DNA of 64,000 bases from Longimicrobiales bacterium (GCA_958296005.1 CATQHQ010000002.1:1423501-1487500); one strand, 5' to 3'; positions 27,013-36,840 are shown, counted from the stretch's first letter. The notes: generated by a model from the letters alone, not told the origin. A program made the numbers and translations.

Positions 27013-28850
27013 GTGCTCGGACGCTCGCGGGCCCAAGCCGTGCTTCGACCCGCGCGGATGTGCTCCAGCAGCGTCTGGATCGTGTCCCTCGGAACGCCGT
27101 GCTTGCCCCGCAGGTAGAAGTCCGCGGCCTTGGCGGCCACGGGGGCCGCGACGCCGGAACCGCTGCCGCCGAACTCGACCAGCACCACCACCACTACTTC
27201 CGGATCGCCGCCCCACGGTCCCGCGATCGCCGTGAACCACGCATGGTCGGGCCGGTCGCCGCCGCTTTGGGCCGTGCCGGTCTTGCCGATCAGGTCGAAG
27301 TGCTCCAAGGACGACATGTGGGCCGTGCCGCCCGTCGCCGTCACGCGACGGAGCCCTTCCCGGAGCTGCTCCAGGCTCTCCCGGGAGATGTCGAGTCGCC
27401 AGCCGCGCGACGTGGAGGCGGATCGCCTGAGCGCCGGCGCCGGCGCCGAGCCGTCCCGGGCCACGGCCAAGTAGAACTGGGCCATCTTCAGGGGCGTCTG
27501 GGAGTTGGGTCCCTGCCCCAAGGCCAAGTTGAGCACCTCGCCCTCGCTGGGCTCGTATCCGAAGCGGTCCACCCAGAACTGCCTGCTCCCGGGAAAGATT
27601 CCGGCTTCCTCCTGGGGAAGGTCGATCCCGGACTGTCCTCCGAAGCCCATCCGGTTGCCGCCCTCCAGCATCCTCCTCAGGCCGATGCGGGTTCCGAGCT
27701 GGTAGAAGTACACGTTGCAGGAGTGCCGGATCGCTCCCGCCAGATCCAGAGAGCCGTGGCCCTCGGGCCTCCAGCACCGGTAGGTCCGGTTGCCGTAGCG
27801 GAAGCGACCTCGGCACTGGACCGGCATCCGCTCGAGGGGGGACACGACGCCGGCTTCCAGGGCGATCGCCGCGCTGGCCAGCTTCCAGGTGGAGCCGGGC
27901 GGGTACCTCCCCATCACGGCCCTGTTCATCAGCGGGCTGGCCGGATCGCGACTCATCCGGTTCCAATCGGCAGGGTTCAGGACGCCGGCGAAGAGGTTCG
28001 GGTCGTAGGCAGGCGCCGAGTAGAGCGCGAGAACGTCGCCGGTCTCCACCTCCAAAACCACCACCGCCCCGGCGTGCTCCTCGGGGAAGATGCGGTGGAT
28101 CCACTCCATCAGGTCCAAGTCCAAGCTGAGGTCCAGGTCCGACCCCGCCTGTGCCGGAACCCCCGGCGACCCCCTGAAGGAACTGATCCTGCCGACGGCG
28201 TCCACCTCGACGTACCGGGTTCCGGCCTTGCCTTGCAGCAGCGCTTCGTACTCGGCCTCCACGCCGGCCTTCCCGACGACCGCTCCGGCCTGGACTCCCA
28301 GGAACCGGTCCTGCTCCAGTTCCTCCCTGCTGACCTCTCCCACGAGACCGAGAACATGGGCGCCCACCAAACCGGCGGGGTAGCGCCGCTTCGGCCGCGA
28401 CTCGATCAGGACTCCGGGGAAGGCGGATCGGCGCTCCTCGATCGCCGCCACGGCATCGAAGGAGGCGTCCACCGACACGAGGACCGGCTGGTGGGGGTTG
28501 GCGCGGGCCTGGGCCTCGATCGCTTGGACGCGCGCGGCGTCCATCGGCAGTTGCTCGCGAAGCCGGCCCAGAGTCGCCAGCACCGAGTCGGGTCGGGACG
28601 CCAGGATCGAGATCGAGTAGCCGGGAGCGTTGTCCGCCAATACCCGCCCTGCCCTGTCGCGGATGATGCCTCGGGGCGGGGGCACGGGGAAGGAGCGCAA
28701 CCGGTTGAACTCGGACCGGAGCAGCCACTCCGACGAACCCAGGACTTGGCCGCGAAAGAGCGTCGCCGCCAGCGCTCCCAGCAGGACGACCGCGACGACC
28801 CGGGCCACCGTCGCCTGCGCATTCTGTTCGTGGGGACGGTAGCCGCTCAT
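27009..28850 (-). CDS. mrdA: Penicillin-binding protein 2 (elongasome transpeptidase)
   Basis: 613 residues, a class B PBP: one N-terminal membrane span (about residues 14-32), a dimerisation/pedestal domain containing PPPRGIIRDRAGRVLA, and the transpeptidase domain with active-site PPGSTWK (Ser320, Lys323), SCN in IRHSCNVYFYQLG, and GKTGTAQSGG. It cross-links peptidoglycan along the sidewall as partner of RodA. The ATG overlaps mreD (ATGA). Confidence 0.96.
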   Translation of the reverse strand: MSGYRPHEQNAQATVARVVAVVLLGALAATLFRGQVLGSSEWLLRSEFNRLRSFPVPPPRGIIRDRAGRVLADNAPGYSISILASRPDSVLATLGRLREQLPMDAARVQAIEAQARANPHQPVLVSVDASFDAVAAIEERRSAFPGVLIESRPKRRYPAGLVGAHVLGLVGEVSREELEQDRFLGVQAGAVVGKAGVEAEYEALLQGKAGTRYVEVDAVGRISSFRGSPGVPAQAGSDLDLSLDLDLMEWIHRIFPEEHAGAVVVLEVETGDVLALYSAPAYDPNLFAGVLNPADWNRMSRDPASPLMNRAVMGRYPPGSTWKLASAAIALEAGVVSPLERMPVQCRGRFRYGNRTYRCWRPEGHGSLDLAGAIRHSCNVYFYQLGTRIGLRRMLEGGNRMGFGGQSGIDLPQEEAGIFPGSRQFWVDRFGYEPSEGEVLNLALGQGPNSQTPLKMAQFYLAVARDGSAPAPALRRSASTSRGWRLDISRESLEQLREGLRRVTATGGTAHMSSLEHFDLIGKTGTAQSGGDRPDHAWFTAIAGPWGGDPEVVVVVLVEFGGSGSGVAAPVAAKAADFYLRGKHGVPRDTIQTLLEHIRAGRSTAWARERPST

Positions 28851-29320
28851 TGCCTGCTCCTCGACAGCGCGGGGAAGAACAGCAGCAGGGCCACGCCGAC
28901 CGCGGCGGCATACAGTGCCGCAGGGACGGAGCTCACCAGCATGTGCGGCACGAACTCGGGCCGGGCCGCGCCCGACGCCGCCCACGCCAGCAGATCGCGT
29001 CCCCACTTTCCGACCAAGAAGTAGGCCGTCAGGAACGGTATCGACTCGCCGACGAACACGTCCCTGGAGCGGGCGCCTCCCGCCCCCGCCAACGTCGTGG
29101 CGAGAGCGCTGGCACCGAAGGAGGTCATTGCCATCGCATCTTCCGTCAAGCCGACCAGGAACCCCATCGCCGCGGCCGACCGAACCGTCATGAGGCGGCT
29201 CCCTGCCAGGACCGCAACCAGCGCCAAGTCCGGCGACCCGTTGCCGAACCCCAGACCGGCGCGCAACAGCAGATGGACTGCTAGGAGCACCAGCAACAGA
29301 AACGCCGCCGAGGGCTTCAT
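28847..29320 (-). CDS. mreD: Rod shape-determining protein MreD
   Basis: 157 residues, hydrophobic, about five to six spans. Sequence similarity in this family is low, but position between mreC and mrdA, size and the segment SPDLALVAVLAG...GFLVGLTEDAM support it. It is an inner-membrane elongasome component. The ATG overlaps the mreC stop (ATGA). Confidence 0.88.
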   Translation of the reverse strand: MKPSAAFLLLVLLAVHLLLRAGLGFGNGSPDLALVAVLAGSRLMTVRSAAAMGFLVGLTEDAMAMTSFGASALATTLAGAGGARSRDVFVGESIPFLTAYFLVGKWGRDLLAWAASGAARPEFVPHMLVSSVPAALYAAAVGVALLLFFPALSRSRQ

Positions 29321-30198
29321 CGAGGAACAACCACCGCCGTCGCGCTGTCGGAGACGACCGGCACGTCGGCAACGGCCTCCGCCGGCTTGGTCTCGGAGCC
29401 GATCTCCACCGACGCGTACGTCACCGCCGCCGGATCGACCGCCGGTTGCAGATAGTAGCTCTTGCTCCACCCGGCGGAGGTCTCGGCGACGTCGAGAACC
29501 CAGCCGATCAGGATCCCCCTGGGGAGTGCTCCGCCCCGGCCGGACGTCAGGATCTCGTCGCCTGTCTCCAGGTCCGACAGATAAGCGGTTCCTCGGAGCA
29601 CCAGAAGGTCTTGTTCCCGGTATTCGCCCCGGAGGGGCTCGACCAAGCCGTGGTCCACCCCGTCGGCGCTCATTGCCGAGGCCCGAAAGTCGGGGTGCGA
29701 CCAATCAATGGCCGTAGCGGAGCGGGCGCGCACGTCCTGCACTTGGCCCAGCAGGCCCGTCTCGGTAACCACAGCGCTGAACGGCAAGATCTCGTCCGAC
29801 GTCCCGCCGTCCAGATGGAAGACGCTGCTGGTGCCGGTCGTGCCGGGTCGGATGACGGTGACCGGAGCGAAGCGGGCCGGTCGTCGGGCAGGCAGGCTCA
29901 ACAGCCCTCGCAGCTGCCGGTTCTCCTCCGCCAGCGTCCGTCGGGCCGCCACCAAGGTCAGCAACGAGTCGTGTTGGGCCCGGAGACGGTCGTAGTCGCC
30001 GACGCGGGCCTTGTATCGGGTCACAGCTCCGTTAACGGCCAGGAACGGTTGCAACACCGAGCTCCTGAAGGCATGACCGACGGCGTGCTGCGCCCCCTCC
30101 GGCAACTTCATCAGGATCGCCGCCGACATGACCAGAAGAATGGTCGCCAGGAGGTCGATCCTCCCAGTCCTCCGGCCGTCGCGCACCCGAACCGCCAT
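29317..30198 (-). CDS. mreC: Rod shape-determining protein MreC
   Basis: 293 residues: a short basic N-terminus, one membrane span (about residues 15-32), a coiled coil (YDRLRAQHDSLL to EENRQLRGLL), then the periplasmic beta domain with VIRPGTTGTSSVFHLDGG and ILTSGRGGALPRGILIGWV. It links MreB to PBP2. It sits 38 bp downstream of mreB. Confidence 0.94.
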   Translation of the reverse strand: MAVRVRDGRRTGRIDLLATILLVMSAAILMKLPEGAQHAVGHAFRSSVLQPFLAVNGAVTRYKARVGDYDRLRAQHDSLLTLVAARRTLAEENRQLRGLLSLPARRPARFAPVTVIRPGTTGTSSVFHLDGGTSDEILPFSAVVTETGLLGQVQDVRARSATAIDWSHPDFRASAMSADGVDHGLVEPLRGEYREQDLLVLRGTAYLSDLETGDEILTSGRGGALPRGILIGWVLDVAETSAGWSKSYYLQPAVDPAAVTYASVEIGSETKPAEAVADVPVVSDSATAVVVPR

Positions 30199-30236
30199 GC
30201 TGGTCGCTCCTTCCGCCCCGGGAGTGCCGAGGGGAC

Positions 30237-31280
30237 CTACGTAGCCAGAACCGGTCGGTACTTGGGGAATTCGTCCAAGATTCGGCCCGTTCCTCGGACC
30301 ACGCAGGTCATGGGCTCTTCGTCCATCGTCACGCGCAGGTTGGTCTCCATCGCGATCAGGTCGCCAAGTCCCCGAATCAGTGCCCCGCCCCCGGTCATGA
30401 CGATGCCATGGTCCACGATGTCCGACGCCAGCTCGGGAGGCGTGATCTCAAGGGCCCCCCGCACCGCCTCCACGATGGAGGCGATCGGCTCCCGCATGCA
30501 CTCTCTGATCTCCTGGGAGTGGATCGGGACCATCTTGGGTATCCCGGAGACCAGGTCCCGTCCCTTCACCTCGATCTCGCGCTCGTCGTCGGTCTCCATC
30601 GCCGACCCGATCTGCATCTTGATCGCCTCGGCCGTGGGCTCGCCGATGAGCAGGTTGTAGTTCTTGCGGAGGAAGGACAGGATGCACTGGTCGAGTTCGT
30701 CGCCTCCGACCCGGATCGAACTGTCGGAGACGATCCCCGACAGTGCGATCACGGCGATCTCCGTGGTTCCGCCTCCGATGTCGATCACCAAGTTGCCCCG
30801 GGGCGTCTCGATCGGCAGGCCCACTCCAATCGCAGCCGCCATCGGCTCCGCCACCATGTAGACCTCGTTGGCGCCCGCCGCCTGGGCCGACGAGCGCACC
30901 GCCCGCCGCTCCAGCTCGGTGATCCCCGAGGGCACGCCGACCACGACCCTGGGCTTGATCCGGAAGACCCGCTTCTGCATCACCTGCTTGAGGAAGTAGC
31001 GGAGCATCAACTCCGTGATGTCCACATCGGCGATCACGCCGTCCTTGAGAGGGCGAATCGCCTGGATCCCCCCCGGGGTTCGTCCGAGCATCCGCTTGGC
31101 TTCGAGCCCCACGCCCAGGATATTCTTGGTTCCCCGCTCCACGGCCACCACCGAGGGCTCGTTGAGGACGATGCCTTCCCCCTTGACGTAGGCCAGGGTA
31201 TTGGCTGTCCCCAGGTCGACCCCGATATCGCTCGTCGGGACCAGCCGCTGCGAGTTGAACCACTTGGAAATGGGCTTCAA
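30237..31280 (-). CDS. mreB: Rod shape-determining protein MreB (bacterial actin)
   Basis: 347 residues. Actin-fold nucleotide motifs: DIGVDLGTANTLAYVKG (phosphate 1), VIDIGGGTTEIAVIAL (phosphate 2) and GIVMTGGGALIRGL (adenosine). It forms filaments under the inner membrane that orient wall synthesis. The start is read as TTG 31280, giving LKPISKWFNSQ with an amphipathic N-terminus. A 6-bp stem hairpin (31289-31305) lies just upstream of this start, in the ribosome-binding region. Confidence 0.96.
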   Translation of the reverse strand: MKPISKWFNSQRLVPTSDIGVDLGTANTLAYVKGEGIVLNEPSVVAVERGTKNILGVGLEAKRMLGRTPGGIQAIRPLKDGVIADVDITELMLRYFLKQVMQKRVFRIKPRVVVGVPSGITELERRAVRSSAQAAGANEVYMVAEPMAAAIGVGLPIETPRGNLVIDIGGGTTEIAVIALSGIVSDSSIRVGGDELDQCILSFLRKNYNLLIGEPTAEAIKMQIGSAMETDDEREIEVKGRDLVSGIPKMVPIHSQEIRECMREPIASIVEAVRGALEITPPELASDIVDHGIVMTGGGALIRGLGDLIAMETNLRVTMDEEPMTCVVRGTGRILDEFPKYRPVLAT

Positions 31281-31288
31281 CAGCTGTG

Positions 31289-31305
31289 CGAGCCGCGGAG
31301 GCTCG
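31289..31305 (-). promoter_or_regulatory. Hairpin immediately upstream of mreB start
   Basis: CGAGCC and GGCTCG flank a 5-nt loop, 8 nt before the TTG start of mreB, where a ribosome-binding site would be expected. No clear Shine-Dalgarno is visible. It could tune mreB translation; function is inferred. The rest of the gap (31306-31409) shows no convincing promoter. Confidence 0.35.
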
Positions 31306-31409
31306 AGTTTGGGAAACGCATGGTCGCACGGCGACGGCTATACGACAAATCTAGCAACTTGGCGCCTTGACGTAAGGGGAGTCCGCCTTCCCGCAGCCGA
31401 CTCCATCGG

Positions 31410-31832
31410 TCATCTGGCACCCGTGCTTCCGAAGCCGTCCGCGCCTCTTGGAGTTTCCGAGATTTCGACCGTCTCCTCCACGGCCGGCGAGAGGCATCGG
31501 GCGAAGACGAGTTGCGCAACCCGATCGCCGCGACGCACGTCCACCGGGACGCAACCCAGGTTTTGGAGGATAACCTTGATCTCTCCTCGGTAGTCGGAGT
31601 CGATCGTTCCCGGGCTGTTGGGCATCGTCACGCCGAAACGGGCCGCCAGCCCCGAGCGGGGCCGCACTTGGCACTCCACGCCCGGCGGCAGCTCCATCGC
31701 AAGCCCGGTGGGCGCCGCGCAGACCTCCCCGGGTTCCAGGCGCAGCTCGGCGCAGCAGCGGACGTCGTAGCCTGCGGCGCCTTCGGTCTCCCGCGCCGGC
31801 AGGGGCAGGTCGGGGTTCGCGGCCAACCGCAT
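31410..31832 (-). other. dut: dUTPase domain of the fusion (possible internal start)
   Basis: The 140 codons from ATG 31832 match the normal length and N-terminus ([13 protein letters not shown]) of a stand-alone dUTPase. All five catalytic motifs are present. No Shine-Dalgarno precedes this ATG, so independent translation is uncertain; it is listed so that the enzyme is not missed. Confidence 0.6.
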
Positions 31833-32987
31833 GAAGCGGACGGGCGGGCAACGGGCACCCAAGGCGGTCCCACCGATCCCGCGTTCCCGTTCCGCTCCGC
31901 AAGGCAGTCCAAACGTCTCGGCGACCCCGGCATGGGCGACTTGGCCGGCCACCACGCTGACCCCCCGAGCCAAGCCCGGATCGTCCTCGCACGCCTTTCG
32001 CCAGCCCTTTCGGGCCAACTGGACGGCGTACGGCAGCGTCGCGTTGGTGAGAGCCAGGGTCGACGACCGGGGCACGGCCCCGGGCATGTTGGCGACGCCG
32101 TAGTGGATCACGCCGCCGACGTCGTAGACCGGGTCCTCGTGGGTCGTAGGCCGGATCGTCTCCACGCACCCGCCCTGATCCACCGCCACGTCCACGATCA
32201 CCGACCCCCGGCGCATCGTGTCCAGGTCCTGGCGACGGACCAAGTTCGGCGCCTTCTTGCCCGGCAGCAGCACCGCGCCCACCACCAAGTCCGAGTCGAC
32301 CAGCTGCTTGCGCACCGCGTAGCGGGTCGAGTACAGCAAGTTCACGTTGGCGGGCATCACGTCGGCGAGGCGTCGCAGCCGAGGCAACGAGATGTCCATG
32401 ACGGCGACTCGGGCGCCCAGCCCCGCCGCCATCTTGGCCGCTTGGGTGCCCACGACCCCGCCGCCTAGCACCAGCACCTTGGCCGGAAGCACGCCGGGAA
32501 CGCCTCCAAGGAGGACTCCGGAGCCCCCTGCCGGGCGCTCCAGGTACTTGGCGCCCGCCTGCACCGCCATGCGGCCCGCCACCTCGCTCATCGGAGTCAG
32601 CAGGGGCAGCTCCCCGCTGGGCGACTCCACCGTCTCGTAGGCGATGGCCACCGCCCCGCTTTCCATCACCGCGCGAGTGAGCGGCCTGGACGCGGCGAAG
32701 TGGAAGTAGGTGAAGAGGACCTGGTCTCGGCGCATCAAGGGCCACTCGGAGGGCATCGGCTCCTTGACCTTCATGATCATCTCCGCTCGACCCCACACCT
32801 CCTCGGCCGAAGCGGCGACTTCGGCCCCGCTGCGCCGGTAGAAGTCGTCGGTGAAGCCGCTCTCGGCCCCTGCTCCGGCCTGGACCACGACGCTCTGCCC
32901 TGCCGTCGCCAGCGCCTCCACGCCGGCAGGGGTGATCGCTACGCGGTACTCGTTGTTCTTGATCTCCGCGGGTACGCCGACGAGCAT
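31410..32987 (-). CDS. Fused alanine dehydrogenase - dUTP diphosphatase
   Basis: One uninterrupted 525-residue frame. Residues 1 to about 365 are alanine dehydrogenase (Ald): [29 protein letters not shown], the NAD fold [14 protein letters not shown], and [17 protein letters not shown] with the catalytic Asp. Residues 386-525 are a complete trimeric-type dUTPase (Dut) with all five motifs: [39 protein letters not shown], and [11 protein letters not shown] linker of about 20 residues joins them with no stop codon. Ald interconverts alanine with pyruvate and ammonia; Dut removes dUTP. No functional link is known, so this may be a genuine fusion or a lost stop/sequence error. An internal ATG (31832) could give free Dut but lacks a ribosome site. 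Confidence 0.88.
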   Translation of the reverse strand: MLVGVPAEIKNNEYRVAITPAGVEALATAGQSVVVQAGAGAESGFTDDFYRRSGAEVAASAEEVWGRAEMIMKVKEPMPSEWPLMRRDQVLFTYFHFAASRPLTRAVMESGAVAIAYETVESPSGELPLLTPMSEVAGRMAVQAGAKYLERPAGGSGVLLGGVPGVLPAKVLVLGGGVVGTQAAKMAAGLGARVAVMDISLPRLRRLADVMPANVNLLYSTRYAVRKQLVDSDLVVGAVLLPGKKAPNLVRRQDLDTMRRGSVIVDVAVDQGGCVETIRPTTHEDPVYDVGGVIHYGVANMPGAVPRSSTLALTNATLPYAVQLARKGWRKACEDDPGLARGVSVVAGQVAHAGVAETFGLPCGAERERGIGGTALGARCPPVRFMRLAANPDLPLPARETEGAAGYDVRCCAELRLEPGEVCAAPTGLAMELPPGVECQVRPRSGLAARFGVTMPNSPGTIDSDYRGEIKVILQNLGCVPVDVRRGDRVAQLVFARCLSPAVEETVEISETPRGADGFGSTGAR

Positions 32988-33026
32988 GGCTGACCGTTCG
33001 TCCTGAGGCAGATGGTGGGTGGCGGC

Positions 33027-34304
33027 TCAAGCAGGCGGCGCGGCGCCCACCGGGCCTAAGCAGAGCGCGTATTGGCGGTCGGGGTGGAGGACGGCTTCGG
33101 CCTCGCGGGCCATCTCTTCCGCCGACACTTGGTCCACTCGGTCCGCCAGCTCCCGAAGGGAGACGACGGGCTCGCCGGCCAGGGCCAGACCGGCCAACCG
33201 CTGGGCGCGAGCGCCCGGCGCTTCGAGGGAGAGGAGCATGCGTCCCTTGACCTGTTCCTTGACCTCCGCGAGCTCGACGCCTGAGAACTCCCCCGACAGG
33301 AAGTGGCCGTACTCTTCGGCCACCGCTGCCAGCACGGCTTCCTCCGCGCCGGGCCGAGTCCCGGCGTAGACTCCGAAGACGCCGCCGCGCGAGTACAGGG
33401 AATGGAACGCATATACCGAGTACGCCAGCGCCATCTCCTCCCGCACGCGCTGGAAGAGCCGGGAGCTCATTCCGCCCCCGAGCGACTCCGCCAACAAGAT
33501 GCGGGCGTAGCGGCCGGGATGGGCGCGTCCCGGCGTCGTCCACCCGGTCACCAAGTGCACCTGGGCCGAATCCCGCTCCAATCGGTCCAACCCCGCCTGG
33601 GCCGCCGAGGGGGCCGCTGGGTCCGGCAGCCGACGGCCGGACTCGATCCCGCCGAACCACGTCTCCGCCAACTCCACGAACGCCTGGGAGTCCACGTCGC
33701 CGGCCGCCGCCACCACGATGTTCGCGCCAGTGTGCGCGCCGGCCCGCAGCTCCACCAGGTCCTGGCGAGAGATCGCCGCCACCGACTCGCGGGTGCCAAG
33801 GATGGGAGCGCCGTAGGGGTGTCCCCGCCACAGTCGCTCCCCGTGGAGGTCGAACACGACGTCGTCGGGCGTGTCCTCCACCGCCGCGATCTCCTCGGTC
33901 ACGACCGCCTTCTCCCGGTCCAGGTCTTCCTGCCGCAAGACGGGGTTGCGGATCAGGTCCGAGAGCACCTCCACCGCGAGGGGGAGGTGGCGGCCCAGCG
34001 TCCGGGCTTGGTAGCTGGTGTGCTCCCGGGAGGTGTACGCGTCCAAGGAGCCGCCGACCCGCTCCAGCGCAAGGGCGATCTCCCGGGCCGAGCGAGTCGT
34101 GGTCCCCTTGAAGACCATGTGCTCCAGAAGGTGGCTGGCCCCCAGGGCTTCCAGAGGCTCCAGCGCCGCGCCCTGTCGCACCCACGCCCCTACGACCACC
34201 GACGACGCGCCGGCGATCTCCTCGACAAGGACCTGGACGCCGTTGCCGAGGCGCACGGGGCGGCGGGGCTCGTCCCTACTTTCCGCCGCCCGCCCCGCCG
34301 GCAA
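33027..34304 (-). CDS. M16 family zinc metallopeptidase (processing-peptidase-like)
   Basis: 425 residues. The inverted zinc motif HLLEH (His58, Glu61, His62) with the distal Glu in VVTEEIAAVEDTPDD marks an active subunit; the C-terminal half has SLGGGMSSRLFQRVREEMALAYSV, the usual substrate-side motif. Bacterial homologues next to pnp are common (YmxG/PqqL-like) and of poorly known substrate. The start is read as TTG 34304, 29 bp inside pnp; GTG 34256 is an alternative. It lies 39 bp upstream of the ald-dut fusion. Confidence 0.9.
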   Translation of the reverse strand: MPAGRAAESRDEPRRPVRLGNGVQVLVEEIAGASSVVVGAWVRQGAALEPLEALGASHLLEHMVFKGTTTRSAREIALALERVGGSLDAYTSREHTSYQARTLGRHLPLAVEVLSDLIRNPVLRQEDLDREKAVVTEEIAAVEDTPDDVVFDLHGERLWRGHPYGAPILGTRESVAAISRQDLVELRAGAHTGANIVVAAAGDVDSQAFVELAETWFGGIESGRRLPDPAAPSAAQAGLDRLERDSAQVHLVTGWTTPGRAHPGRYARILLAESLGGGMSSRLFQRVREEMALAYSVYAFHSLYSRGGVFGVYAGTRPGAEEAVLAAVAEEYGHFLSGEFSGVELAEVKEQVKGRMLLSLEAPGARAQRLAGLALAGEPVVSLRELADRVDQVSAEEMAREAEAVLHPDRQYALCLGPVGAAPPA

Positions 34305-36411
34305 CCGTCCCGCCCTCTTCCGCCGCGGCGGCCTTGCGGGAGAGGCGCAGGCGGCCCTTCCCGTCGATCGACAGCAGCTTCACGCGAACGATGTCGCCCC
34401 GGCGCACCACGTCTTCGGTCTGGGCGACGCGGTGGTTGGCCAGTTCGGAGATGTGGCACAGGCCCTCGACTCCGGGCATGATCTCCACGAAGGCGCCGAA
34501 GGTCGTGGTGTTCTTCACCGGACCCTCGTAGATGCGTCCCACCTCCGGGTCCTGCACGATCGCCTCGATCATCTCCTTCGCCCGAGAGCCCGCTTCCGCC
34601 GAGACGGCCGCGATCTTGACCACGCCGTCGTCGTCTACCTCGATCGTGGCGCCCGACTCCTCCTGAATGGAGCGGATCGTCTTCCCCTTCGGCCCGATGA
34701 TCTCCCCGATCTTCTCCGGGTTGATCCGAATCGACACGATTCGAGGGGCGTGAGGGGAGAGGTCCTCCCGGGGAGCCGCCAGCGCGGCGTCCATCCGATC
34801 CAGGATGTGCAGCCGGCCTTTCCGAGCCCGTTCCAGCGACTCCTTCATGATCTTGGTGGTGAGCCCTTCGATCTTGATGTCCATCTGGATCGAGGTGACG
34901 CCGGCGCGGGTGCCCGCCACCTTGAAGTCCATGTCGCCCAAGGCGTCTTCCATGCCCAGGATGTCGGTCAGCACCGCCATCCGTCCCTCTTCCGCCACGA
35001 GTCCCATCGCCACTCCGGCGCAGGCGGCCTTGATCGGCACGCCGGCGTCCATGAGGGAGAGCGACGCCGAGCACACCGACGCCATCGACGACGATCCGTT
35101 GGATTCCAGGATGTCGGAGACGATCCGGATCGTGTACGGGAACTCGTCCAGGCTTGGCAGGAGAGGCTGAATCGCGCGCTCCGCCAAGGCTCCGTGACCC
35201 TTCTCCCGGCGGGAAGTGGAGCGGATCGGCCGGGCCTCGCCCACAGAGAACGGCGGGAAGTTGTAGTGGAGCATGAAGGACTTGGTGACCTGCTCGGGCG
35301 TGTCGATGGAGTCGATCCGTTGCTCGTCCCTCGACGTGCCCAGGGTCACGACCCCCATCGACTGGGTCTGGCCCCGGGTGAACAGCGCCGACCCGTGGGT
35401 CCGCGGGAGCACGCCGGTCTCGCAGTCGATGGCGCGTACGTCGTCGAGCCCTCGGCCATCGGCTCGCACGCCGTCGTTCAGGATGCGGTTGCGCACGCTC
35501 CGCTTCTCGAGGGTGCGCACCACGTCGCGGACGTCGCGCTCCACGTTGGAGGTCGAGGTGTCCACGCCGTCGGCACCCAAGCTGTCCAGAACGTCGGCCG
35601 CGACCGCCGAGAGTGCCTGGGAGCGCTCTTGCTTGTCGGCGATCCGAACCGCCTGCTCCACCCGTTCCGTCGCCAGGCTCTCCACCCGTCGCCGGATCTC
35701 GTCGTCGGGCGCCTTGGGCGTCCACGCCATCTCGGGCCGCTGGTGGGACGCGATGATCTCCTCCTGGATCTCGACAAGCTCCCGAATCGCCTGGTGGGCG
35801 ACTTCGAGCCCTTCGACGATCTCGGTCTCCGGCACCTCCAGGGCGCCGCCCTCCACCATGATGATCGCCTGCGCGGAGCCGGCGACCACGATCTCGACGT
35901 CGGCGTACTCGAGTTGCTTGAAGGTGGGGTTGACCACCCAGTTGCCCTGGATCCGCCCGATCCTGACCGACGCTATCGGGGTGCGGAAAGGGATCTCCGA
36001 CATGTTCAGCGCCACCGACGCCCCCACCAGCGTCAGAACATCGGCGTCGTTCTCCTGATCCGCGCTCATCACCGTGGCGTGGACCTGGGTCTCGTGGAAG
36101 AACCCCTTGGGGAAGAGCGGCCGGAGGGTGCGGTCGGTGAGGCGCGCCGAGAGCACTTCCTTCTCCTGGGGGGCGCCTTCCCGCTTGAAGAAGCCACCGG
36201 GGATCTTGCCGGCAGCGTAGGTTTTCTCCCGATACTCGACGGTCAGGGGGAAGAAGGGGAGCCTAGTGGGCTTGTCCTGCACCGTGGCGGTGACGAGGAC
36301 GATGGTCTCGCCGAACTGAACCAAGCAGGCACCGTGTGCAAGGCGTGCCATTCGGCCAGTCTCCAGCACAAGCCGCCTGCCGGCAAACTGGCGTTCGATT
36401 CTGGTGATCAT
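34276..36411 (-). CDS. pnp: Polyribonucleotide nucleotidyltransferase (PNPase)
   Basis: 711 residues in the full order: two RNase PH domains (first with GRMARLAHGACLVQFGET, second with RGQTQSMGVVTLG and the catalytic region EEGRMAVLTDILGMEDALGD), then KH (INPEKIGEIIGPKGKTIRSI) and S1 (GRIYEGPVKNTTTFGAFVE). It degrades mRNA phosphorolytically from the 3' end. I start at ATG 36411 because GGAAAG precedes it; an ATG at 36450 also exists. It follows rpsO, as in many bacteria. Confidence 0.96.
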   Translation of the reverse strand: MITRIERQFAGRRLVLETGRMARLAHGACLVQFGETIVLVTATVQDKPTRLPFFPLTVEYREKTYAAGKIPGGFFKREGAPQEKEVLSARLTDRTLRPLFPKGFFHETQVHATVMSADQENDADVLTLVGASVALNMSEIPFRTPIASVRIGRIQGNWVVNPTFKQLEYADVEIVVAGSAQAIIMVEGGALEVPETEIVEGLEVAHQAIRELVEIQEEIIASHQRPEMAWTPKAPDDEIRRRVESLATERVEQAVRIADKQERSQALSAVAADVLDSLGADGVDTSTSNVERDVRDVVRTLEKRSVRNRILNDGVRADGRGLDDVRAIDCETGVLPRTHGSALFTRGQTQSMGVVTLGTSRDEQRIDSIDTPEQVTKSFMLHYNFPPFSVGEARPIRSTSRREKGHGALAERAIQPLLPSLDEFPYTIRIVSDILESNGSSSMASVCSASLSLMDAGVPIKAACAGVAMGLVAEEGRMAVLTDILGMEDALGDMDFKVAGTRAGVTSIQMDIKIEGLTTKIMKESLERARKGRLHILDRMDAALAAPREDLSPHAPRIVSIRINPEKIGEIIGPKGKTIRSIQEESGATIEVDDDGVVKIAAVSAEAGSRAKEMIEAIVQDPEVGRIYEGPVKNTTTFGAFVEIMPGVEGLCHISELANHRVAQTEDVVRRGDIVRVKLLSIDGKGRLRLSRKAAAAEEGGTVAGGAGGGK

Positions 36412-36508
36412 ATTGTCTTTCCGGGGAATGCCGCCGGAAGGGGCGGCCATGAGGGGATGCTACCGTGCGGAAGGTTCGCAGCGGATCTGCCGTCTTCCTT
36501 CTCTGGGA

Positions 36509-36769
36509 TCAATGGCGCAACCCGAGGTCCTTGATCAGCTCCCGGTACCCGTTGAGGTCCGTGCGCTTCAGGTACTCCAGCAGACGCCGTCTCCGGCCGA
36601 CCATCTTGAGGAGGCCGCGGCGGCTGTGGTGGTCGTGCTTGTGGGCGGCGAAGTGGCCGCGGAGGTCGTTGATCCTCGCCGTGAGCAAGGCGATCTGAAC
36701 GGGGACGGCCCCGCAGCCCCGCTCGTGGGGCTGGTACTTCTTGATGATTTCTTCTTTTGCGATTCCCAT
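36509..36769 (-). CDS. rpsO: 30S ribosomal protein S15
   Basis: 86 residues. [44 protein letters not shown] is unmistakable (shown here as family core). S15 binds 16S rRNA helices 20-22 early in 30S assembly. It lies between ribF and pnp, its usual position; a 71-nt structured leader precedes it. Confidence 0.96.
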   Translation of the reverse strand: MGIAKEEIIKKYQPHERGCGAVPVQIALLTARINDLRGHFAAHKHDHHSRRGLLKMVGRRRRLLEYLKRTDLNGYRELIKDLGLRH

Positions 36770-36840
36770 GGACTTCCGCGTTCGGGGCCTTGCAACGGAC
36801 GCGCCGCTCGCGGTGGAAACGTCCCCGCGTGGCGAACAGC
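36770..36840 (-). promoter_or_regulatory. rpsO leader with nested hairpins, possible S15 autoregulation
   Basis: The 71-nt gap between ribF and rpsO can fold as GGACG/CGTCC enclosing CCG-CGAG-CGG just upstream of the start codon. S15 mRNA leaders in several phyla bind S15 through diverse structures. The base-pairing is visible; regulation is inferred. Confidence 0.3.

Noticed and set aside
31410..32987. Separate ald and dut genes with an ordinary stop between them
   Set aside because: I translated the junction codon by codon; no stop occurs and no ribosome site precedes the internal ATG. It is therefore reported as a fusion with the alternative noted.
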